Below are positions 26,701-41,700 of a DNA stretch of 64,000 bases, in pieces. Below the pieces are notes generated by a model. The model saw only the letters and a list, made by a program, of their open reading frames with translations. It was not told where the DNA came from and did not search any database. Within the stretch, counting starts at the first letter, position 1. Each line of letters begins with the position of its first letter. The position numbers and the translations under genes are program-made. The DNA is from Desmodus rotundus (Eukaryota > Chordata > Mammalia > Chiroptera > Phyllostomidae): the NCBI RefSeq assembly GCF_022682495.2, contig NC_071391.1, positions 107,615,195 to 107,679,194 of the forward strand. Direction: 5' to 3'.

Positions 26701-29700
26701 TGAGACACTCCTACCAGGGACAGAACCCGCAGCCTGGGCATGTGTCCTGACCAGGAATCAAACCTGTGACTTTTGGTTTATGGGATGACACTCCAACCAA
26801 TAAGCCACACCAGCTGGGGCTGCTAATAGTTTTAATAATGTCAGTTATAGCTATATTTTTTCAAGTCTAGGATCAAATCCAGGACAATGTGTTGCATTTA
26901 GTTATATCTCTGTGGTCTTTTCACCCGGAAAAATTCCCCAGCTTTCTTTGTCTCCCATGTCAGACATTTTTGAAGAACAGAGCCCAGATTATTTTATAGA
27001 ATGTTTATGTGTCTGGGTATTCCAGGTATATCCTCACCAGTAGATTCAGGTTATGCAGTTTTGAAAGGAAAACCTCAGAAACAATGTCGTATCCTAATCT
27101 GTGGGCCATGCCAGGCCGCGTAGGTTTGTCCTGATACTGATAATATTAAATGGACCACTTAGTGAAGTGGTATCTACAAGGATTTTTACTGCAATGATAC
27201 TATTTTTCTCTTATCTGGACTGCAATTAAGCAGTGATTTGTAGGAGATACTTTGAAACCATGCATATTTTTAATCAAACCTTCACCCACTAGTTTTAATA
27301 TACATTGACAATTCTTGCTTAAAGCAATTAATACCATAATAGTTGCAAAGTAGTGATTTTCTGACTCTATATTTTCTCCTTTATAGGTTAGTTTGTATTC
27401 TACTGTACGGAAGAGCTCTTCCTTCTCCTCCATGTATTTAGTTCTTCATGTATATTTTATTATCAGTAGGGACTCACAGGTTTTTATTGCATTCAAAGCC
27501 TTGTAACCTCATGCCATTGTTTATTTGGATGCTCAAATCTACCCAGATTTGGCCAGTGGGAGCCCCTTCATACTGGCTCCTGTGTTCTTTTGACATGTCC
27601 ATCATTCTTTGAGCACTTCTTTAGTATCTGGCATAAGAAAATGTTCTAGTCTCACATTGCACTTTCCCTGCCCCAGTCTCAGAATTAGTTGTTTCACTAA
27701 GGAGGCTTGGTTCCCTTTTGTGGAGAAGAGTATTTAGAAATTAGCATACTGGGTTTGCATGTTGCTATTGAGGTGTCATTGCTTCTAGTTCTTCTCAGCA
27801 CACAGAACTATGAAATTTGTATATGTGCAAATACACAAATACATATAAATGGAGTCCATGAGTACCAATATCTCCGATTCTAATCTAATAACAAAGTGCA
27901 TTCAAACCTTTCTCTTTCTGTATTTATAAATCCCTTCTCTAACAGTGACAAAACAGTTTGCCACTATCCTCAGTTAATTAATTTATTTGCTCCATCTTAG
28001 AATCTGTGGAAAGCAGTTGCAGAATTGCTAAACCATAACACTGTGAAGAATAAGTTTACTAACTGGAATTCAATACTCATTTTTTAGTATGAAATTTTTT
28101 ATAGTTTTATACCTTAATTTCTTCATATGGCTAGGAGAGGACCCCTAAAAAATTTAATACAATAAATTTTATCCATAGTAAAAAAGAATGAATGAGTTTA
28201 GAAACTCTTTCAGTGAAGAATTTATATTTGCAGTAGAACTAAGGCTTAAAGTTTTAGTCTTGCAGTTTAGTTTTAATGATTTAGAGCTTACGTGTTAGAA
28301 TTGACTGTATTGGGCTCTTACCCTGGCGTCAGGATTGTCATCGAACTGTGTTCTAATAAATGTATCAAAAGAATCCAAGTAGCTTTCAGTTAGATTTCCA
28401 CCCAAAGACCATAAATAACAGAACACAAAAGTCTGACATAGTACCGTGTTCAGTTTTGTTTGCTCCTAAAAGAACAAAGAGAAAGAACTTTAATGTTTTA
28501 GGTTAACACAAACAGAACCCTAAATTGCAGAGTCAAAAGACTGTTTTTTGTTTTTGTTTTTTCTGTGTGTAGACTCCTGCATTTTTAAAAGGGCAGAGTG
28601 TATGTTTCTTATATTTCATTGGATGGTTCACAAAGTGGTGTTCTATAGTAGTACAAATTGAAATCCTCTGATAAGAAAGTGGATGACAAGGAGTGTCCCC
28701 CCCCAAAAAAATCTCAAGGTTGTTTTTCAACAGACCAAAGTAACTGTGTTTGTGCCTGCATAAAGGTATTTAAGCAGCTGCTGACAGACACATATTAGAA
28801 ATATGCTGTAGACTATAAGGGAGTTTAAACATTGAGTATAAGAGTAAACTGTAGGCTCTCTAACATTCTTTCCAACTTTTAGATTCTGTTAATCTACTCA
28901 CAGTCATTAGTCCCCGGAAAAATTAACTTGAAAATCAAATGATCATGTTGCAGAAAATTTGGAGTTATGATAATCTCATTTTCTAGCTTTATAGCAGTAA
29001 TAAAACCCTTCATACCATCGTCAAATTAATTCCATCTTTCCCAAATATCAAAGACTCCAATAAGCAACAGAGTGTAGTAACTTTGCTAATGTCCACTTGT
29101 GGGATCGCTTGGCTGCATTTTTTATTAATAAAATTTAAACCATCATCAACATAACGTTGGAAAAGGTTCAGTACATATTCTTGGGTTTCCTCATTCAGCT
29201 GAAATAAAACAAATAATATTTTAGTGAGACCAGAAGAAATGTGTAATTAAGTTTAGAAATGGGTTGATTCGCATTTTTATATTGCAATATATTTTGTGAC
29301 TTTTAGACTAAAGGGTATAAATATAATAAGACAAAATTAAATAACATTTAAAGAAACCTCCTATGACTTGGGACACATGGAAAGAGTTTGGGTGGCAGAT
29401 GATGTCTTACATCTTGATCTGGTAATGGGTACACAGGTGTTTATTTTATAATCATTTATTAAACTATCAATATGTATTTCATCTAGTCTTCTATATTGAT
29501 ATCTCCAACAGTTAGAACTGATGAAAAATAAGAACCATAAAAGAAGACATTAAAAATACCTATGTAGAGAACCAAGATGGCGGCATAGGTAGACACACTG
29601 CGCCTCCTCGCACAACCAGAACTGACAGAGAATCGAACAGCAAGGGGGACCAACACCAAGAAAATAGAAAATAACCATTCATCCAGACTGGTAGGAGGGG

Positions 29701-32700
29701 CGGAGATGGGCACCGGGGTGGAGAGGACTCGAGTGGCTGTGGCGGGACTGAGACTGGCGGAGTGTGGGACAAATGGCGCAGGCAGTCCGAGCACTAGCAG
29801 ACCCTGCGGCCCCACATCTGCGCAGATAAACCGAGAGGGCTGGACTCAGAGTGGCGGAGAACGGGGCAGGCAGAGCAACGGGTAGCACCCCGCAGCACCA
29901 AATTTGCCCACAGATAAACCTGACGAACGGCGGGGAGCAGACCGCGTAATCCAGGGCTCCAGCTCCAGGAAATAAAGCCTCAAACCTCTGATTGAAAGCG
30001 ACCCTGGGGGTTGGGGCGGCAGCAGGAGAGACTCCCAGCCTCACAGAAAAGGTTGTTGGAGAGACCCACAGGGGCCGAGAGTGTGCACAGGCCCACGTAC
30101 TCGGGAACCAGCACCAGAGTGGCCCAGTTTGATTGTGGGTAGCGGAGTGAAGGATTGAAATCCGGAGGAGAGTGAGGCGGGCGCCATTGCTCCCACTCGG
30201 CCCCTCCCCCTCGTACAGCGCCACAGCTCAGCGACCAGCGTTACCCCGCCCTGGTGAACACCTAAGGCTCTGCCCCTTAAAGTAACAGACGCGCCAAGAC
30301 AAAAAAAAAAATGGCCCAAATGACAGAACACTTCAAAGCTCCAGAAAAAATACAACTAAGCGAGGAAGAGATAGCCAACCTATCGGATGCACAGTTCAAA
30401 GCACTGGTTATCAATATGCTCACAGACTTGGTTGAATCTATTCGAAAAACAGATGAAAAAATGAAGCCTATGCTAGGAGAAACAAAGGAAAATGTACAGG
30501 GAACCAATAGTGATGAGAAGGAAACTGGGACTCAAATCAATGGTGTGGACCAGAAGGAAGAAACAAACATCCAAACAGAAAAGAATGAAGAAACAAGAAC
30601 TTGGAAAAATGAGGAGAGGCTTAGGAACCTCCAGGACACCTTGAAACGTTCCAACATCCGAATTATAGGGGTGCCAGAAGGAGAAGAGGAAGAACAAAAA
30701 ATGGAAAACTTATTTGAACAAATAATGAAGGAGAACTTCCCTAATCTGGCAAAGGAAATAGACTTCCGGGAAGTCCAGGAAGCTCAGAGAGTCCCAAAGA
30801 AGCTGGACCCAAGGAGGAACACGTCAAGGCACATCATAATTACATTACCCAAGATTAAACGCAAGGACCTACATCCAAGATTACTGTATCCAGCAAAGCT
30901 ATCACTTAGAATGGAAGGGAAGATAAAGTGCTTCTCAGATAAGGTCAAGTTAAAGAAGCTCATCATCACCAAGCCCTTATTATATGAAATGTTAAAGGGA
31001 GTTACCTAAGAAAAAGAAGATCAAAAATTGGAACAGTAAAAATGACAGCAAACTCACAGTTATTAACGGCCACACATAAAACAAAAACGAGAGCAAACTA
31101 GGCAAACAACTAGAACATGAGGGTTGTCATTAAGGGAGTGGGAGGGGGAGAGAGGGGGAAAGGTACAGAGAATAAGTAGCATAGATGATAGGTGGAAAAT
31201 AGACAGGGGGAGGGTAAAAATAGTGTAGGAAATGTAGAAGCCAAAGAACTTATAAGTATGACCTATGGACATGAACTATAGGGGGGGGGAATGTGGGAGG
31301 GAGGGGGGTGGGCAGGATGGAGTGGAGTGGGGCGGGAAATGGGACAACTGTAATAGCATAATCAATAAATATATTTTAAAAAAAATAAAATAAAATTGAA
31401 GTCAAAAAAAAAAATACCTATGTAAGGTAGTGGAAATAACTTCCAAAGGTTTGAAAAAGAATGTAGCCCCTCACCATTCCTATTCAACATCGTACTGCAA
31501 GTCTATGCTAATGCAGTAGAACCATAAAAGGATAGAAATGGTACACGGATTGGGAAGGAAGAAATAAAGTTGTCTTTGTTCACAAATGATGTGATTGTCT
31601 ATGTCAATCCCAAAGAACTGACAAAAAATTTCTGCAGCTAATAAGCAGGTTTAGCGAGTTTGCAGTATACAAGGTTAATATACAGAGTCAATTGCTTTCC
31701 TATACACCAGCAGTGAGCAACTGGAATTTTAAATGAAAAACAAAACATGATTTATATTACCTCCAAAAGTAAAATAGTACAATTCTAAGAAAATCTATAT
31801 GAGGAATCTAACAAGATCTATATGAGGAAAACTCTAAGACCCTGATAAAAGAAAACGAAGAAGATCTAAATAAATGGAGAGATATTCCATGTGCATGTAC
31901 AGGAAGTCCTGTTATTAAGAGTCAGTTTTTTCTACCTTGATTTAGGTAGATTCAATGCAATCTATATCAAAAGCCCAGCAAATTACTTTGTGGATATTAA
32001 ACTGATTCCAAAGTTTATATGCAGAGGCAAAAGGCCCAAAATAATCAACATAATATTAAAGAACAAAACTGGAGAACTGACACTACCCAACTTAAAAACT
32101 TACTATAGAGCTACAGGCATCAACACAGTGTGGTACTGGCAAAATAATAGACAGAAAGGTCAATGGAACAGAGTAGATTCCTCAGAAATAGACTCATACA
32201 AATATGTCAATTAAACTTTGACAAAGGAACCAAGACAGTAAAAAAGAGAAAGAATAGAGCTTTCAACAAATGGTGCTGGAAACACTGGACATGTACATGC
32301 AAAAACCTTGAATCTAGATAATGATATTACACCTTTCACAAAAATTAAAATGGATCATAGACCTAAGTGTAAAACTATATAGCAAAACTATAAAACTTAT
32401 AGAAGGTAACAGAATAGAAAATTTAGGTGACCTTAGGTTTAGAAATGATACTACATCAAAAGCACAGTCCATGAAAGAAAAATTGATAAGCCGGATTTCA
32501 TTAAAACTAAAACCTTGTGCTCTGTGAAAGATGTTGATTGTTAAGAGAAAAGACAAACCAAACTGGGAGAAAAATCTTTGCAAAACACATATCTGATAAA
32601 GGACTTATATCCAAAATAAAAAAAAAACAAACAAACTTCAAACTTAACAATAAGAAAACAAACAACCCAATAAGAAATAGGCAAAAGGTCCGGCCAAGAT

Positions 32701-35700
32701 GGAGGCGTAGGTAGATACGCTTTGCTTCCTCACACAACCAAAAGAAGGATAGCAACCAATTTAAAAACAAAAAAACAAGAACTGCCAGAAAATTGAACTG
32801 AATGGAAGTCCAACAACCAAGGAGTTAAATAAGAAACATTCATCCAGACTGTTAGAAGGGGTGGAGAGGGGAAGCTGGGGCAGAGAGGATGTGTGGCAAG
32901 GTGGCAGCTGGTGGATTGGGATACCCCACAATCACATGTGGATAAAATGGGAGGAACAACTGAGGAACAAGACAAACCATGCTACGCAGGGTTCCAGCAC
33001 GGGGAAATAATGCCTCAAAACCTCTAGCTGTAAAAACCCGTGGGGGTTGTGGTGGTGGGAGAAACTCCTAGTCTCACAGGAGAGTCTGTTGGAGAGACCC
33101 ACAGGGTCCTAGAATGTACACAAGCCCACCCACCCAGGAATCAACACCCAAAAGGACATAATCGATTGTGGGTAGCAAGGGAAGTGACTGAAAGTGCAGC
33201 GAGAGCCATGCAAACAGCTCTGTTTCCTGTCTGACCCCTTCCCCACATACAGTGCCCCTACACTGAGAAGTGGGTTGCCCCCCATCTGGAAAGTACCTAA
33301 GGTTCCACCCTTTACAACATAACTGGTGTGCCAAGACAAAAAATATGGCCCAAATGAAAGAACAGATCCAAACTGCAGAAAAAAAAACTAAGTGATGACA
33401 AGATAGCCAACCTATCAGATGCAGAGTTCAAAACAGTGGTAATCAGGATACTCACAGAAATGGTTCAGTATGGTTGCAAAAGAGAGGAAAAAGTGAGAGC
33501 TATGCAAAGTGAAATAAAGAAAAATACACAGGGAAACGACAGTGAAGGGAAGGAAACCAGGACTCAAATCAACGGTTTGGACCAGAAGGAAGAAATAAAC
33601 ATTCAACCAGAACCAAATGAAGAAACAAGAAGTCAAAAAAATGAGGAGAGGCTTAGGAACCTCTGGGACAACTTTAAATGTTCCAACATCCAAACAATAG
33701 GGGTCCCAGAAGGTGAAGAGGAAGAGCAAGAAGTTGAAAACTTATTTGAAAAAAAATGAAGGAGAACTTCCCCAATCTGGTGAAGGAAGTAGACATGCTA
33801 GCCCAGGACGTTCAGAGAGTCCTAAAGAAGTTGGACCCAAGGAGGAACACACCAAGACACATCATAATTACATTAGCCAAGATTAAAGAAAAGGAGAGAA
33901 TCTTAAAAGCAGCAAGAGAAAAGGAGACAGTTATCTACAAAGGAGTTCCCATAAGACTGTCAGCTGATTCCTCAAAAGAAACCTAACAGACAAGAAGGGG
34001 CTGGAAAGAAATATTCCAAGTCATGAAAGGCAAGGACCTACATCCAAGATTACTCTATCCAGGAAAGCTATCATTTAGGATGGAAGGGCAGATTGAAGGA
34101 GTTCATCATCACCAAGCCCTTATTATATGAAATGTTAAAGGGACTTATCTAAGAAAAAGAAGATGATCAAAAACTATGAACTGTAAAATGGCAGCAAACT
34201 CACAACTATCAACAACTGAACCTAAAGAAAAACAAAAATAAAAACAAACTAAGAAAACAAGTAGAACAGGAACAGAACCACAGAAATGGAGATCACATAG
34301 AGGGTTATCAGCAAGGAATGGTAAGGTGGAGAATGGGGGGAAAGACACAGGGAATAAGAAGCGTAAATGGTAGGTACAAATTAGATAGGGGGAGGCTAAG
34401 AACAGTATAGGATATGGAGGAGCCAAAGAACTTATATGTACGACCCATGAACATGAACTAAGGGCAGAGAATGCTGGAGTGGGAGGGGCTTGTGGAGAGA
34501 GGGGGATAAAGGGGAGAAAAACATTGGGCCAAGTGTAATAGCATAATCAATAAAATATACTTAAAAAAAAGGTGTGGACAAAAGATTTGAACAGATACCT
34601 CACTGAGGAAGATATACAAATAACAAATAAGCATTGAAAATATGCTGAACATCACATATTAAAACAATATATTTTAATATATTATTATTAAAATAATGAT
34701 ATTATAAAACTATTATACATTAAAATAATGAGATACAGTTGCCCACCTACTTAACACCTACTAAAACACCAATACCCCACACACTGGTGAAGATGTGGAG
34801 CAACGAGAACAATCATTCATTGTTGGTGGGAATAGAAAATTGGAAGACAGCCTGGCAGCTTCTTACAAAGCTAAATCTAGTTTTACCATATGATTTAAAA
34901 ATCACACTTCTATTATTTACCCAAATGAGTTGAAAAAAAGTCCACAGAAAAGCCTGACCGTGGATGTTTGTAGGAACTTTTTCTGATTTAATTTCCAGTT
35001 TATTGAAAAATAATTGTCAAACATCACTGTATCAGTTTACGGTGTACAGCATGATGGCTCTGATTTACACATACAGCTGAGCTGTGAGCAACAGGGGGCT
35101 GGGGTGCCAATGCCCACACAGCTGAAGATTCATATGTCTCTTTTGACTGTAAGTTGACCCTTTGCATCCACAAATTCAACCAACTGTGGGTCAAAACCAG
35201 TATTTTCAATTAGGGGTTGGGAATCTACAGTTGGGAATGGGAAGATGGTGTTACTGATCTACATTTGGTTGAATCCCCCAAATGCAAAACCATGGATACA
35301 AAGGGCCAACCTGCACTTATTGAACCCCCCCCCATACATTGTATAAGTGCACCTGTACAGTCCAAACAAGTGTTGTTAAAGGGCTGACTGTACCATGAAA
35401 CGAAGGCCACAATAGGTGTAGTTAACACCTATCATTTTGTGTAGATACAGTAAAAAAGAAAATAACTCTTAGGATCTACTCTCCTAAAACTTTTCTATAT
35501 GTCATTCAGGGGTATAAACTATAGTCATTCATAACTGCCAAAACCTGGATGCAATCGAGATGTCCTTCAGTAGGTGAATGAATAAACTTGGTAAATCTAA
35601 AAAGAAATGAGCTATCAAGCCACAGAAAGACATGGAGGAAAGGTAAATGCATATTACTAAATGAAAAAGCAACATACTATATGAGTCCAACTACATGATA

Positions 35701-38700
35701 TTCTGGAAAAGGCAAAACTATGGAAATAGTAAGAGATCAATAATTTTGGGGGCTTGAGGGAGAGTGAATAGGTGAAGGAGTGGAGAACGGATTATGAAGG
35801 CCGTGAAACTGCTCTGTGTGATACATGACATTATGTATTTGTAAAATCCGCGGAATTATCCAACACAAAGAGTAAACCCTAATGCAAACTACAGACGAGT
35901 GAATGTATCAATGCATCCTTGTGGATAATATGTCAACAATGTATTAATATTGACACACCAATGATGGATCAATAATGTATTAATATCAATGATGTATTGA
36001 TGATATTGATTGGTCTATTTTAACAAAGGTACCACAGCAATGCAAGATGTTAGTAATAGGAGAAACTCTCTTTGGAGGAGGGGAGGGAGAATATGAGAAC
36101 CCTCTGTATCTTGTTACAATTTTCTGAACACCTAAAAGTGTTCTAAGTAATAAAGTCTGTACAATTTAAAAAAGTGAATTTGGGAAGGTTTAAAATCGTA
36201 TGGTAGTAGCCATGATAAACTCTCAATTCTGTAAAGTACTTTCTTTAATAAGGTACTCTGAGACTAGACCACAATACTATTAATATTGATGCCTAAGAAT
36301 AAGGAAAACAATAGTTTTCTAATTCATTTTTGGACAGTGAGAGGCAAAAAGAAGATGCCTTTTTGGAGAGGGGGCTAGGATGGGGCAAGATACTTCAGAA
36401 GATGGCTTGTTAAACTAAGGTAAAGAGAAATCCTATTTGAGAATGGAGAGGGTACAGAAGTTAGTGTAGAACTGAGCTGTTGTGAGTAACAGTGTAATGG
36501 CTTTTCTTCACTAGAGGTAGATTGGTACTGCTGAGGTCAGACTGTGTCTGGGGTCATGGACCTACGAATGAGTGGGAGGTAAACTGCTTTTCTCTTCTCT
36601 CTGGCTCTCAGAGGTGTTAAGGGTTCCTAAAATTTAAAAATTGTGACAATAACTGGATTGAAATGTCTTTTTTTTTTCATTGTGATCTCTCTCATTATCT
36701 CAAGCCTTCTGTAGTCCTTTTAAATGCCCCAGCCTGGTCTAGCTGTGTTTTGAAGTCAAGAAGTGGTTTGTGGTTGTCCTGGAGAGGAACCAGTCTGGGA
36801 GGAATCAGGCAGAATACGCAGGAACCAGAGTGACTACGCAGACTGGCAGGCTGAGGTAATAAGTAATGAGGACGGATTTGGGGAGTATATAAACATTTGT
36901 GGAGAATTCCCTCCATCAAGCACAGTGAAGCCTTATCTTATTGCGATGTGGGTACTCAAGGGAAGTGTGAGCCCGGACAAATTGGGACACTGGGGAGCAT
37001 CTGGTCGCACTTACATTTTTAGAAATACCATTCATCCAGGTTTTAACATAAGGCATCCACTTCAGTTCCTCGGGATCCACAAACACCATTCCACAGCGAC
37101 TGACAGTTGCAGGAGAGGCAACCTTCAGGTCCTGCACCTGAAACAGAAGAAAGTTGAACAATGAAGGAGCAGTAATAAGGAAGACAGTGGGAGAGCTGTA
37201 AGTAATCAGAAATGGAGACGGGGAGTTAAGTGAGGCATAAGTTGAAAAAAAATCCCTTAGTATAGTAGGATACTGCCAGATCCTAAGGGGAAGGTTAGGT
37301 ATTTCTTTTCCCTTCTCTTTTCTCTTTCTTTCCTGTTTTATTCTTGTACCAACACCTAATCCAATACCTAGCATATAGCAGGCATTCCATCAATGCTTGA
37401 TGAATGAATATAATAAAGATATCATCTTCCATAATATTTTGTCACTGTATTTGGTCCGCATTACTCTTTTAATCCCTGCACCAGATATTCCTACCACACT
37501 GGGTTAATTTATTTACTTTAAGTACAAACATTTTTTTTAACTTAGAAAACATTTCAAATTATGTGAAGGCATCTGTATATACTAAATACCTCCAAAGGAA
37601 AAGAAACAAATGCTGGGGAAGCCAGAATTAATTTTATTTCCTGTTTATAGAGAGACAGGAATGTTTGAGAGACTGTGGCTGTCAGGATGAACAGTACATT
37701 ACAAACAGGCAAGTTAGTAAGTATTTAGTACATAAACAAAACACCATGGTAGACCTTACAGATAGTGATAATACATCAGTGTGAGAAAAAATAATTGGGG
37801 TGGTATGCCAATGTAACAAATGATTTCTTCACTCCACAGTACAGCATAAATATTTACCTCAAAAAGCATGTGGATTTGAGGTGTGAGTTTAATCCTCTCA
37901 CTGTTAGCCAGGCAAAGCATCTTGTTATCATCCAACACTGTGTTCATATTCTCAATCCAAAGAGCATCCACTGGCCCATCGCTGATGATCCACTTGTGGT
38001 CTTCTGAAGGATCGTTCGCAGCTGCTCGGACACTTAATGCCATCAAACCATCTTTCCACTCCAAGGTTATGCTATTTACTTCACCATATAATTCACCCAT
38101 TGTAATGGATTTAGGATTAAGAATGTATGTTTTAACTGGTTGGTAAAAGGGATTGTCTACACCAAGTTTTTGCAAATTCCCCAAAGTTTCTGCTAGTATT
38201 CGGTAGACTGTGGTCTTGCCACCTCCAGTTGGCCCAACTAACATAACACCATGCCTCACCAGCATAGTCTCATAGAGTTGTATTACTTTTTTAACCATGC
38301 ATGTCTCCGGCTGAAGGTTCTGTCTATTCATGACATCTACAATTGTTGACTGCAAAATACCATAATCATGTTCTGGAATTTGGACTCCAGGAAAAAGGTC
38401 AGATATGATTCCACTGAAATAATAAAAATAAAATCAATTAAGAACCACTGGTCATTGAGTTTTGTCCCTATTTTTTAATATAAATAATTGATTAAACATT
38501 AAAATGACTTTTTTTTCTCATTGATCTTTTTTTCTAAACATCACAGTACTAGTTTATCCTATGTGTTATACCAGAATCCATCATTTCCCTATTATTGTGT
38601 TTGATTTTGTTTGTTTCTTGTACTGTAGACCAATGTTCTTAAGTATACTAGAAGCTTTCTGAGGTGAGAAATGTATCTCTTATGTTTTTGTATTGTCCAC

Positions 38701-41700
38701 AGTACATAGCATAGTGCCAAGGTGATGAATCAATTGGTTTATGTTTAATATTACATATATTTTTAAAAAATATTTTATTTATTTATTTTTAGGGAAGGGA
38801 GGGAGAAAGATAGGAAGAGAAACATCAGTGTATGGTTGCCTCTCATGTGCCCCCTAGTGAAGACCTGGCCCTCAACCCAGGCATGTGTCCTAGACTGGGA
38901 ATTGAACCAGCAACCCTTTGGTTCACATGCAGGTTGGCACTCAATCCACTGAGCTATAGCAGCCAGGTTATCATATTTTTAACTTAAATTTTCCCAAATG
39001 CATTTATATGTGCTTATTACTGTATGTAGATACTCGGGAGACTAAGATGGAAATAAAAGTAAAAAACTAGTATGAGGTAAAAAAGGGAGTAAAGGAAAAA
39101 TCAACCTTCTTCAGGAAACACTTAATATGGGGTATTTCTATGGATAAAAAATAAGCTAAATCCCTACCTCACACTATACACACAAATGCATTTGAGATAC
39201 AGTAAAGAGCTTCATGTAAAATGACAACAAAGGCACTGGATGAAAATGTAAGAGCTGAATTTGGTACCATGGGGTAAAAAGGTCCTTCTAAGAAAGATGA
39301 GAAATCTACAACTGTAAAAAGATGTCAACAAAGTGAAAAAATAAAAACAAGTAAAAAACCAAACTTCTGTGAAATAAAAGACTTTATATACAGACTTAAA
39401 GAATGAACGATGGAGAAATATTTCCAATTTTTATACCAGATAGAGTTTATGAGTTCCTAAAAATCAATAAGTAAAAGAGCAAAATAGAAAAATGCTCTTA
39501 GAATAATGAATATACAGGACTAATGATCACAAGAAATGACACTAATAATTAAAGAAATGCACGCACTAAAGACTTTTGGTTCCTCTTTGAAACATTCAAA
39601 GGGAAATGGGCAATTTTACAAAACCATTTATATAAATGTAAAATGTCTATGGAGGACATCTTGGTAGGATATTTAAATTAAAAATACCCATTACCCTATG
39701 ACTTAGCAAATTTACTTCCTGGAATCTCAATTATACAAATATCATAAGTGTGCAAAGGTAACTGTATAGGAATTTTCATCATTGCACCCTACCAAAAGGG
39801 AGTAGACGCATATTCTGGGAAGCACAGGCACCAGTGGAAAACAAAGGCAAAGGGAATCCCCAGCTGAGTCGTAGATGGAAACCCCTGATGGCAGATGTGC
39901 ACCAGGGGTCACAGGTAACCAGTCCAGAGCAGAGCAGAGCACAGAGCTCCAGAGTGAAATTCAATAGAATATTTTGTTTAATTGAAGACTTTTTTGTTTG
40001 TTTTTAGGAGGCTTACACTCTGGGAGAACTTGGAGACAAATTAATGTTAGATTTATAGGAAAGTAGGTAAAGGGTTAAAAATGAGAACTAAAATAACAAA
40101 TGTAGGGAAAACAACAAGCCAGACAATTTAATAACCAGGGAAATATTGCTCAGCTGTGGATAACATTTATGTAGCTATGATAAGTTATTGAAATCCTAGA
40201 TATTTAGCTCATTATATTGCAATATACAGAGAGGGTAGGTCAAGGAGAAGAGCTTCATTTCCCTGTTAATAACTTAATAGATAATATCTAAAACTGAAAA
40301 ATAAAAAAATGAAAAAAACATGGGACTAAAAAATGGAGGGAAATAGTAAAATGAATGAATGAATGAACAAACCAAGGAAAATGCCTTTGGAAAGTTGGTG
40401 AAGGGCAGGGAACTGCTGTTTTTCATGAGACTACTTAATGACACTTTTATTTTTAAAACTACTACCATGTATATGTCTTAGATAAACATAAAAATAAATA
40501 ATAAAAGTAGAAATAAACTGATAAAAGCAATCACATTTATGTTAAGCCCAAATCCGATTCTTGGGAGGTGGGAAATTTCTTAGATCAGGAACTTATAACC
40601 AAATGCTAATTTGTATAGCACACTGCCTGATGATCAATATTTTGAGGAGAAAAAACAAATAATTGGATGGATGCTAAAATTTTAGTGCCTTTATTTTACA
40701 CTCATGTACTTTAAAATGCAGTATCTCTAGAAAAGATGAGAAAGTCATTATCTCGTTAGAGACAGACATGTTTGCAGATGGGACTATCCCTTACCTCTGC
40801 ACGGTAGCCATGCTTCACTCTGGAACATCTAGGAGCTTACCTGAACAGAAGCGCATCATCTGTTAGGAACTTGGGCAGGTTGGAGTCCCTTAAAGCTCTT
40901 ATCAACACCACATCTTCATTTAGGTCTGGGTTCTCTCTTTTTAAAGACCTAAATTGAAAAGAATAATTCAGGCGACATTATGAGAAAGTACTATTGAACA
41001 TGATTTTCCAAACCCATGGATCAGGGATTCCATGTGCAGAAAGCGGTGTGGGCGGTGCCCACTGCAGTTCCCGCTGGAAGGGGAGGGTCCTGCTCCCTTC
41101 AACCTGAGTGTCCATCTCCATCGGAGCATGCGCAGAAGTCAGGTACTGGCTACATAGCTTTGAGGAGAATGACAAGGACATTTTCTCAACCTCCTGCATC
41201 AATCCTCCCTGAATTTACAGGCATCCCTGAAGCCATCATGATGATGTACATCCTTGTGACTTTCTTTATCTCAACCCAGAACACCCTGCTTTTCTCCTTT
41301 GCTGGCTCTTATCTCCCCTTCAGAACCCAATCCAGTCACTGGCTCCTCCTGAAAGTCCCTCCTTCCCTCAGGGCAAACCTTGGGCACAGCCCTTTGGTTG
41401 CCCTCACTACTAGCACCCTGGATGATTGCTCATTTGTCTGCCCCACCCACTGGGCTGTGGTTGTGTTCTTTGAGTGCAAGTGAATCTGAACTCCATATTC
41501 CTTCTCCTAATGTAGCAATCCTGTGAAGAGAAGAAATGCTGTATCTGGAGGTTAAACAAAGAAGAGAGGCTGTGGAAGGGCAGAGATATTTGCTCCCCTG
41601 CAAAACCCAGGGACAGAGGAGCCAGCCTGAAGGGACCCTCAGTGTGCAGAGCCCAGACAGACTAGCAAGTCACGGCCTGCAGGGAAGTACTACTGGAGAG

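Noticed and set aside
29679..30224. Minus-strand open frame of 181 codons
   Set aside because: It is the antisense of the 5' UTR of half-L1 copy 1. Similar shadows occur over the other copies.
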